Below, in pieces: positions 55,651 to 64,000 of a stretch of 64,000 bases of DNA; within the stretch, counting starts at the first letter, position 1; each line of letters begins with the position of its first letter. Location: the NCBI RefSeq assembly GCF_040958095.1, contig NC_091227.1, forward strand, positions 18,853,210 through 18,917,209, in the 5' to 3' direction. Made by a program: the position numbers and the translations under genes. Source of the stretch: Procambarus clarkii (lineage: Eukaryota; Arthropoda; Malacostraca; Decapoda; Cambaridae). Below the pieces are notes generated by a model. The model saw nothing but the letters and a program-made list of their open reading frames with translations, had not been told where the DNA came from and searched no databases.

Positions 55651-58600
55651 TCACAAGTCAGTTTCCATGAGAGTCCTACTTCGCGGGGACACCTTGTACA
55701 GCTCGCAGTCCCCACCAGTCTCCAGGGTCTTCATCCTCAACGTCTCGTTCCCTAATCTCCTCATTTGTTTTTCCTTCAATTTCTCTGCCTGCAAATTGAG
55801 TATAGCTATAATTTCATTCATCCATTGTTTCTTCATATCTTTGTTGCTTGTTCGGAAATGATACGTGAGGGTTTTGGTGGCCGCTGTGCGCACCTCCAGC
55901 TGGAAAGAATAGTCGTCCGAAGTGGGTCCAAGACCCACAGTGTCCATGCGGATGGCTTCTACGTAGTTATAGAAGGGGGGATGGGGCTCCAGTAAAAGAA
56001 TCATGGTGTTCAGGAGGACTATATGGAACTCTTGTTTAATCATGTGACCTGTCCATCGCACTCTCGCCTTCCCTTCCAACTGGACGGGACCACACTCGTG
56101 CAGATCGAAGGGCTCTCCTTCTATGACCTCCGTCACGAGAATGGTGTTGGCGTTGCCTATGCAGTCTCGCAAAACGGACAACGCCGCATTTACTAAAGGG
56201 TTTTCTGGTTCACCTGCGATGTGGAGTCTCGAAAGATACTTCATGTACAGCTCAAAATGAAGCACTGGACTCACATAACGACTATGTAAGTCCATAGTCT
56301 TCATCAGTCCTTCAAAGCGGGCGCGATCTGCTAAGTAGTTAGAGTACAACTCTTTTAGCTTTTCGGAACAATCAATGAAACACTGAGCGATTTCTTCAGT
56401 TGTCTTGGAACTTACAGCCTTTTTTAATAGAGGATGAAAGATACTGGAGTGGAATTCATAGATGTGACGCAAGTGTGAGACCAAACACGCCGGTGGCTTC
56501 AGTAACTTGTCATCCAAGAAAGAAGCAAGTTGCTCAAGTATGCTCGAGACATATTTGTTTTCCTCGTCCAATAAAGCAGTTAACACAACATGCTGGTTGT
56601 CCTTCGTCCCATTTGCGCGAATCTTACTTTTGTAAAGGTCTTCTAATTGTGGGAAGACCGTCCATACAGCCAATGGAGGCAAGTAGTTGCCGCCCTTGAT
56701 GTAGTTACTCTCACTGTCGGACGCGTACCCGCTCTGCTGCCTTACCACTGGCCGAGTCTTGCCTGATAAACTAGAGTTCTTCTTTATAGCTGCACGACGA
56801 TTATTCCAAGATACGTTGGTCTCGCTCCTTCCGTCTCGCACGCTAACGTCATCCAGGATATCAGAGTCGCTGTGAGACGCCTTCTCTAAAGACTGTCCTC
56901 GTCGCATCTTGCTACGCTTGCCGGGTTGTCTAGAGTCTGATTCACCTTCGATATAGCTGTTCCTCTGAGTAGTAGACTGAGGTTTTTCATTAAGAATACA
57001 TTTCAAATCATTAATCCATTGCTGTTGCATGTTAATATTTTTTGCTTTGAATGTGTAGTGGATTACTTGTCCTCTTGGACCGTTTCTGACATCGAGATTG
57101 AATAAGACTCCCCGCTCTTGCTTCCCCAACCCGACTTGGTCCATTCGGAAACTTGTAAAATAGCGGTAGTACCTTCCTTCGGGTATGGTGAGCAATATGA
57201 GAGTCTTCAAGACGAGGACATGGTACACCCGACGAGGCAGGTCTCCCCCTTGACGCAGTGTGAGGTCACTGTGGCGAATCAAATTACCAAAGTTGGTCAA
57301 GTCAAAAGGTGATCCAGTAACGGCGCCAAGAAATAGCTTCGAATCAGCTTTCTTCAGAGGAACTTTGAGGACATCTATAGCTTTCTGGAGCGCCGCCTTT
57401 TCTTCAGAGGAGGAACACTTTTTGTGAAGAGTCTCGAGAGTGAGGACGTAGTAGTGAAGACGCATTCTGGGTTTCCTTAGCTTCTCTGGCAGCTCGGGCA
57501 TGTGAGTTATAAAGTAGTCCCTGTGGAGGAGGAGAATGCGATCCACGGTCGGAATGTTTTCCATAAAGTAGACATAATTCTCATATTCGTTTTGATGGCG
57601 CACAATGGCATCACTCAGACACTGCAGGTTACTGTTGCTCTTCTCAAACTCAGCGTGCAGCTCCGTGTGCAGCTGCGTCAGAGCCTTCACTTGCACGAAC
57701 AGAAGAATCAAGTTTTCGCGAATAAACTGTGGTGTTTCCGCGTCTGCCAAACGTTCCCTGTCGTCTTCAAGGCTCCGAATGGCCTTGACAAATTCCTCAT
57801 CCGTTTCTAGAAAGTACTTGAGTTCCGCTTCTATGATGGCGGCGTTAGACTCGAGGGAGGAGTCACTGGATCTGGATATGGTGTCGGCCGCTCCGTCATC
57901 GTACAGTCGCTCCTGTACGTTAGCGTCGAAGCCCATGTCCTCGTAATACGCCTGTGCGGACTTGCTGTCCGTATCGTCGCTAACCTGGTCGTCTTCGTCT
58001 TCAGAGTCCGTGCTGGGTTCTAAAGAGTCATTAAGAATCGGAGTAGAGACGAGTCTATCGTTTGAACAAACGGTGGTAGTTTCTGTGGTAGTGATGGCGG
58101 CGATGGCAGTGGTGGTAGTAGTGGTGGTTGTGGTGGTGGTGGTGGTGGTAGCGGTGCCGGGGGTTCCAGCTAGCGACGCCAACATGGCCGTGAACTTCTT
58201 GCCCATGCCACGACTCCACGACGCCTTGGGTTCCTTGGTGCATACTGTCTGAAGCTCGTTACTGCAAATATAATGCGCTGGATTACATTAACGTTATACA
58301 CGCTATATATTGACCAGACCACACACTAGAAGGTGAAGGGACGACGACGTTTCGGTCCGTTCTGGACCATTCTCAAGTCGAGAATGGTCCAGGACGGACC
58401 GAAACGTCATCGTCCCTTCACTTTCTAGTGTGTGGTCTGGTTAACATACTTCAGCCACGTTATTGTGACTCATCGCCCACGTTAAATATTTGCTAAGAAG
58501 TAATGAGTTTTAAATGTACAAGTACAACATCAGAATTATATATATCTATCAGTCCCATGTACACTGTGTTCGAAAACTACAACATAGTACGGAAGAAGGA

Positions 58601-59349
58601 AATGTTTATGTACAAATGTACGACGTGTTTCCCGTAGCCAGAAAATCATTAAGAGCCATGAGAAAGATTCGTACCTATATGCTCTGGGTGCTCCCAATTA
58701 CAGGTTCGAATCCTCCTCACGGTTCCTACTGATGTTCTCATAGATACGGTACGTTAATGCGATTTCTTTAGGCGTGAAATGAGTGACATTTCACGGTATT
58801 ATTGACACAGTGGTGTAGAGAGGCTATGTATCACCGTATGTAGCCAACTGTGTGAGGTCTATGCGACACACAGTATTACCTGTGTTGTGGTGATGCTGTG
58901 GGGAGTTTGCATGGCAGAATGCCAGGGAAAAATGCCATTAACTGGTTGACCTCTCTGGTCGTCCTCATTTGCAGGACGACGGCCGCCCGTCCGAAGCTGT
59001 CGCTGCGGCTGATGTAGACGACCCTCAGGGGGCTCTCCTCGACGGGCGTGGCGATGATGACATCGCTGGTGCGGTGCTTGAGGACGACCTCAGCGCCCTG
59101 CAGCACCTGGCACTCCCCGTCCTCCACCTTCACCACCACCTCCCGGAGCGCGTAGAAGTTGTCCACCTCGCCGATGCATTTTCTCCGCTGTATCAGCAGT
59201 TCTGAGGTGTCGTCGTCGTCAGTGTGGCCGCTGTGCAAGACGGCCCAGTGGGAGACGTTGGCGATGTGTACACGGACCTCATGGGGGAGGCGCCGGAGTG
59301 GCAGCTTCACCTCGGCCACCCCCATCAGTACACACGTCACGCTGGCCAT
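55651..59349 (-). CDS. RhoGEF-like protein with two DH-PH modules
   Basis: DH-PH modules catalyse GDP/GTP exchange on Rho-family GTPases at membranes. Exons on the minus strand: 58880-59349 and 55651-58261, joined in phase (AG/T), giving 1,026 aa. Residues 1-156 are an unrecognised N-terminal domain. A Thr-rich tract of about 15 Thr and an acidic Ser/Asp segment follow. DH1 is at about 299-470 (EAELKYFLETDEEFV; LRKPRMRLHYYVLTLETLHK), PH1 about 480-582 ending in MQQQWINDL, a basic Ser-rich linker follows, then DH2 about 715-870 (LDEENKYVSSILEQL) with a weak third conserved region, PH2 about 875-980 with MKKQWMNEI, and a charged helix. The C-terminus ETDL fits a class I PDZ ligand. An acceptor lies just before the ATG (GTTACAG/GT), so 5' exons probably exist upstream. 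Family identity is good by motif; orthologue unknown. Confidence 0.82.
58313..58480. repeat. Fold-back repeat, most complete copy
   Basis: Near-perfect palindrome 58313-58441: ACCAGACCACACACTAGAAG on the left, its complement on the right, with GACGTTTCGGTCCG arms and a loop of about 7 bases. It is followed by TTCAGCCACGTTATTGTGAC, shared with other copies. It lies in the intron between the two DH-PH exons. Confidence 0.88.
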
Positions 59350-59459
59350 ACCTGTAACAAGTCAGTCATCACGTGTGAAGTAAAATAAACAGTAGAGCAT
59401 CAAATATTGTGCTATGTTCCGTCTGTGTGTCTCTCTAATTCTCTCTCTGTTAACCTTTC

Positions 59460-59845
59460 CCAGGCCTACTGTAAAGGCCATTATTAAGTCTATTTTTCCC
59501 AGGCTTACTAGGTCTACTGTAAAGGCCATTATTAAGTCTATTTTTCCCAGGCTTACTAGGTCTACTGTAAAGGCCATTATTAAGTCTATTTTTCCCAGGC
59601 TTACTAGGTCTACTGTAAAGGCCATTATTAAGTCTATTTTTCCCAGGCTTACTAGGTCTACTGTAAAGGCCATTATTAAGTCTATTTTTCCCAGGCTTAC
59701 TAGGTCTACTGTAAAGGCCATTATTAAGTCTATTTTTCCCAGGCTTACTAGGTCTACTGTAAAGGCCATTATTAAGTCTATTTTTCCCAGGCTTACTAGG
59801 TCTACTGTAAAGGCCATTATTAAGTCTATCTTTTCCAGGCTTATT
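59460..59845. repeat. 48 bp minisatellite, about 8 copies
   Basis: TACTGTAAAGGCCATTATTA recurs exactly every 48 bp. As 48 is 16 codons and the unit lacks stops, frames stay open on both strands with a 16-residue repeat. It lies upstream of the first seen DH-PH exon, probably in an intron, and is not called as coding. Confidence 0.95.
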
Positions 59846-59999
59846 GCACACGGAAATACTACATCAGCTCCACAATACAACGTAATACATTCACATAATA
59901 CAGTGCTCCAATTGTAAAATAAATGACACAAATATTCCGCCAGAGATGACGTTATAGGATATACAGGATAGAACCTAAGACCTGAGAAAAGTATGCCCA

Positions 60000-60295
60000 A
60001 CCACTTGGACTGGACGGTAGAGCGACGGTCTCGCTACATGCAGGGGGTTTGGAGGCTGGATTAACGAGCTTGGGTCTTAGTATACGAGGACGGGCTGCAC
60101 AACCGAATAGTCCCGGGTTCGATTCCTGGCATTGGTGTGACGTCTCGTTTGGGTATATTTCCTTACACCTGATGCCTCTCTTCACCTAGCATTAAATAGG
60201 TACACGGGAGTTAGGCAACTGTTGTGGCATGCATCATGGGGAGGAGCTCGATGAGACTAAGTACAGGCTTCCTGTCACCCGACAACGGAAATTAT
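60000..60295 (+). repeat. Composite SINE
   Basis: Head ACTGGACGGTAGAGCGACGG as at 46400, then a second unit with box-B-like GGGTTCGATTCCTGGCATTG, CACGGGAGTTAGGCAACTGT and ACAGGCTTCCTGTCACCCGA. Related copies are near 53860 and, reversed, 37100-37320. Confidence 0.7.
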
Positions 60296-60487
60296 ATAGC
60301 GGGATATTGAGCAATTAACTATGAACTATCAAAGTCGCCGTTAAAACGTAGTTACTTTACCCGTCAGTCTGACCGAATGCAAATAATAATCATAAATAAT
60401 ATCCTATTTCTAAGATAAGAATCATACAGTGGTTACCTATAATAGGCACAAAACTCTGTTTAATAAAGTCACTAATGACGCCGGGCG

Positions 60488-60606
60488 TGACGTCACAACG
60501 AACGCTAACCGTACCTACTGGTCTAGGCGGATGTCGGAGACGTTACGCAATTGGGCGTATAACTGATGACGTCAGTAGTGACGTCACTCGAGGGAAAAGG
60601 CGGGAA
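60488..60606 (-). promoter_or_regulatory. Cluster of three perfect CREs plus C/EBP-like and E2F-like sites
   Basis: TGACGTCA occurs at 60488-60495, 60567-60574 and 60579-60586. TTACGCAA is at 60543-60550 and GGCGGGAA at 60599-60606. The block is GC-rich in an AT-rich setting and lies about 1.1 kb upstream of the first seen DH-PH exon. Likely a promoter or enhancer for that gene; the site matches are direct, the role is inferred. Confidence 0.5.
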
Positions 60607-60796
60607 CGCTGCCAGGCGCCGCCATAGCTCCTCGAGACTGTTGTAAAAATAGACAAGAATGCCATTAATAGGTCGCAAAGGTCACGAGGTCTGGTCACCC
60701 GGCAGCTGGGTGTTGGGCTTGAGGTCTATGGACCTCGGGAGGGTTCAGGGCTTGTGTGTACTTGCTGGTTGATCAGGAAACTGGTGGTGGCGTCCC

Positions 60797-60885
60797 TAAG
60801 GTCACCACTAGGGCCCAAGGTCACCACTAGGGCCCAAGGTCACCACTAGGGCCCAAGGTCACCACTAGGGCCCAAGGTCACCAAC
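60797..60885. repeat. 19 bp minisatellite
   Basis: AAGGTCACCACTAGGGCCC repeated about four to five times. Confidence 0.9.
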
Positions 60886-62131
60886 TGTGTGTGTGTGTAC
60901 TAACCTAGATTTACTCACATAGATCACCCATATGGGGGTCGAGCGTCTGCTGTTTATCTCTGTCATTCGACCATTGACAGTTCAATACAATGACTCCTTT
61001 TCACTCATTTTTTCTTGTCATATTTTCTTTCGTAACTCTGTATTGAATTGTACTACCTGATTGTCCTATTTGAAATGGTCTCACTGTGAGTTTAAATGGA
61101 GGTTGCCGGGCTGCATCAATGCATGCTGGGAGCCTAGTCAATCGCAGGCGTAGTTTCAATTAATTATCCATTTATTAAGTTGTGCGTGAGGCTATGGTTA
61201 ATGTTTCCTTTCAACAAAGCAAATCTTTTCAAATATAATTGCAAAAAGCTATTGAAATGTATTATATGATACAAAGAATGTCCTTATAATCAAACATGTA
61301 GTAAATCGAGTCATTTACATTGATGAGTCGTTGGCGCCTTGCTGACTGGCTCAAGTCTGACACATTGTTTCTTAATCACTGGCGAATTGTCTCCTTTTGC
61401 TATAACAGAATAACAGAATAATTTGCATACGCAGTGAGAAGCAGGAAGTGCTGCCTCTTCAACAGCTGTAGTGGCTATAGAGGCATCAGGGGGTGGTAGA
61501 GTTATCGGGTGCTAGTCCTTGTTCTTGCACCAAGCTTTACTGTTGACAGATCTGAGCGCCTTGTACTGTTTCCCAGGTCCTCGCGACACAGATCTACCAA
61601 CAGCTAATTGGTGCACACCTCTCAATATTCTTTTTTTCTGGGACCGCTGAAGTTCTTTTGAGGTGTGAAAGGTTTTCAACCTTTGTGGAAGCATCATTTA
61701 ATGTCCTTGACCTTGTAGCCAGGTGGTGCTACGGGATCAAGGTGCTACTGTTTGAGATAGCTAATCTTAGTGTACACTACGGTACTTAATATTGTAGGAA
61801 CCAGTAAAGTACATAGGACGACATGTAACGACGTATATAACCAGGTCTGTGTTCATGGGAGGAACGATGACTCTGAGAGCTAGATAGGAACATTTACTTG
61901 GTGCGGTGGACCGATATCCGTCGAAGACTTGTACCGATACCCGTGCCACACGGGGTTCGTTCCTGTCTTCCACAAGTGGGAAGTGCTGAAATTGTATTTT
62001 GTATAGAGTTGCTGATCAAGACACTCACTCAGACAAAACACTGGATCACGCACTGCCACAGAGGCTGATACCATACTGTAACGCACTCAAAGGGCAACAG
62101 CTTCAGGTTCAACAAGCCATAATGTAGGACA
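60886..62131. other. Non-coding tract, no gene recognised
   Basis: Short frames only (for example 61512-61697 on the minus strand), none with family resemblance or a convincing exon structure. Confidence 0.45.
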
Positions 62132-62275
62132 GAAAACAAGAAATGGTTTTTCACCCATAGGGTAATATACCTTTCGAATCGCCTACCTGCCGAAGCTAAA
62201 AATTCCAAGACAATACCTCAGTTTAAAAGTAAGCTGGACAAAATCCTCAGACATTATAAGGGGACCTGTAACTAA
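62132..62275 (+). mobile_element. LINE reverse transcriptase C-terminal relic
   Basis: Open stretch coding for FFTHRV, NRLPAEA, FKSKLDKIL and ending in TAA. This is the typical end of a non-LTR reverse transcriptase, where a WNxLP motif precedes FKxxLD; the Trp is lost here. A decayed relative of the same tail, with CGCATC and GCCACTACAGAGATGGTGGC, is at about 40870-41065 in intron 1 of the branching enzyme. Confidence 0.6.
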
Positions 62276-62344
62276 CCACCGACCTCTTGTCCCCGTCGAG
62301 GCCACTAGAGATGGTGGCCCTCAGATAAATATGACTGATTTGTG

Positions 62345-62610
62345 AGCCGTCGTCCATCTTCTTGTGGTTATCTTGTGATGATTTCGGGGCTTAGCGTCCC
62401 CGAGGCTCGGTCCCCGATCAGGCCTCCTTTTTGTTACACATCCCCAGGAAGCAGCCTGTAGCAGCTATCTAACTCCCAGGTACCTATTTTACTGCTAGGT
62501 AACAGGCGCATTAGGGTGAAAGAAACTCTGCCCATTTGTTTCCGCCTCCACCGGGGATAAAGACCCGGAACCTCAGGATTACGAATTCGAAGCGCTGTTC
62601 ACTCAGCTGT
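62345..62610 (+). repeat. SINE-like dispersed repeat
   Basis: Blocks GATGATTTCGGGGCTTAGCG, CCCAGGTACCTATTTTACTG, TAACAGGCGCATTAGGGTGA and a degraded box B near GACCCGGAACCTCAGG. From memory this layout is common in decapod genomes; that is recollection, not a search. Confidence 0.6.
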
Positions 62611-62872
62611 CAGGCCAGAGACGAGAGAAACCCTAATTATCTTGGAAACGCTTGAGGAACGTAGACAGCAACTGCTAAACACCTTTTCTGTACTATACAG
62701 CGATAACCAGTGATTCACCTCACGTTACTTGGGACTTGAGCCATCCAGGAAAATCTGGACTGCTGCCACTTTGTAAACATTGTTATATATTATGTTCCGT
62801 GTGTGAAGGAGGTCTTCTATGTTTGTTCAGAACCCCCATATGTCAGCAGGGTGTTCCAAACAACACCCTGTT

Positions 62873-62874
<2 letters not shown>

Positions 62875-62955
<81 letters not shown>
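62875..62955. repeat. (TA)n microsatellite
   Basis: Long uninterrupted TA run. Immediately before it is a hairpin: CAGCAGGGTGTTCC and CAACACCCTGTTG. Confidence 0.95.
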
Positions 62956-62958
<3 letters not shown>

Positions 62959-64000
62959 ATCCACGATCATTCACTAAATTAATATCGAGGACTAACCAGA
63001 TGAAAACTAAAAAGACATTTACCTTATATGTGTTGCCCGATTGCATCGTAGTTCACTATTATATTGTTTCACAACGTTATACATATATATGTATATAGCA
63101 AGTTATCCGGTTATACACTATTTCACGGGACGTGGGTTTTACATCAACAAAAAACTTGCAATTAGTGAAGAACACAGTAAGTGGGTCACTCACAAAGACA
63201 CCTTCACTCGCAAGCAGATAGATATGTCGATGACAGAGGGTTTATGAGGGGTTTAAATATACAATAACCTCACTGTACAAACTTACCAAACGCTCCAATG
63301 ATTCAGTCTGTGACCATTATCCTCTAGACGGTGTATTTGACACTAGTAATTAGCACTTTACAAAGCCAGGAGCGTAGAGCAACATGGCCGCCACTTGCTC
63401 GACCAAAGGACTGCCTTATCCTCCGTAATCACAATTATGGCGGCCATAAATTCTCGTCGCGGAAGTTTCCTAACGTTTCGTCCCTTATCACTGTGCAATA
63501 TCCACATGGCGAGTGTTGAGGCTGGCGAGAGCTCTCACAAAGATGGTTTCAGACCCGAATATCGCGTACAATTTCGCCGCAAATTGTTTTATTTTAGTAT
63601 TATATGATTTGCCTGAATTGTTATCAAAACTTTAGCCCATAATTTGGAAAGCCAAGACTCGGTGAACATAAGCGGCATTAAGTGACGGTGTAAAGTTTGT
63701 AAATGAAGTACATAAATCAACGATTAGATAAGGAAAAAGATATGGACAAACGCGCCTTAATTCTTATAAGTGTACAGCAGTGTTAGCACCATACAGAGCG
63801 TACAATAATACAAAAGAAAATTCGTGAACTATGTATCTATCAACACAATAAAGCCTAGTACAGTATACAATTTACCTGACCTTCAGTAGAATGACAACTG
63901 GCTTGTCTATGTACGGCCCTTACTCAATGGACGTGACACCAAAGCTTCCATTATATTATTTTTCAAGACTAATGTGCTGCAGGAGATGTTATATATAAAC
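62956..64000. other. Possible promoter-like GC island, otherwise no gene
   Basis: 63370-63560 is GC-richer with ATGGCCGCC and ATGGCGGCC motifs (YY1-like). A short plus-strand frame from ATG 63507 reads MASVEAGESS and stops after 33 codons. It could be the 5' end of an unseen gene or a distal first exon region of the DH-PH gene. Nothing firm. Confidence 0.25.

Noticed and set aside
59362-60000. 212-codon minus-strand frame and 167-codon plus-strand frame
   Set aside because: Both are the 48 bp repeat read in different frames.

Overview
This is eukaryotic nuclear DNA: AT-rich, intron-rich, crowded with minisatellites, long (TA)n tracts and degenerate retroelements. The genes are metazoan, and a small inverted-repeat transposon carries internal TTAGG runs, the arthropod telomere motif. 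My best inference is a decapod crustacean, probably a crayfish- or lobster-like animal. I used no database, so species is not assigned.

Four protein-coding genes can be assembled exon by exon with matching splice phases. (1) 2319-7636, plus strand: a two-domain phosphoethanolamine N-methyltransferase, 11 coding exons, 506 aa. (2) About 12340-15366, plus strand: a tandem paralogue carrying only the second methyltransferase domain. (3) 21966-41981, minus strand: 1,4-alpha-glucan (glycogen) branching enzyme, 15 coding exons, 690 aa, with all GH13 catalytic regions. (4) 55651-59349, minus strand: a signalling protein with two DH-PH modules, most of it in one 2.6 kb exon, 1,026 aa in the two exons seen.

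The two methyltransferase genes look complementary. Gene 1 keeps the first domain, but in its second domain the two residues equivalent to the catalytic Tyr19/His132 pair of the Plasmodium enzyme are Phe and Tyr. Gene 2 has no recognisable first domain but keeps both residues. This is the division of labour known for nematode PMT-1 and PMT-2: one enzyme makes phosphomonomethylethanolamine, the other carries it to phosphocholine. At the same locus three 5' splice sites have been copied into tandem arrays (44 bp x6, a decayed array of about 28 bp, and an in-frame 21 bp x4). Gene 2 also has an intron that starts AT instead of GT.

Layout: 1-2300 is non-coding with minisatellites; 2.3-7.9 kb gene 1; 7.9-12.2 kb repeats, including an apparently identical 475 bp tandem duplication; 12.2-15.4 kb gene 2; 15.4-22 kb AT-rich DNA between convergent genes; 22-42 kb the branching enzyme; 42-53 kb a nested repeat region (a 7.5 kb imperfect palindrome, a Penelope-like element, four copies of the TTAGG-bearing element, a LINE relic); 53-55.4 kb repeats; 55.6-59.4 kb the DH-PH gene; 59.4-64 kb repeats plus a cluster of bZIP-type sites that may be the promoter of the DH-PH gene.
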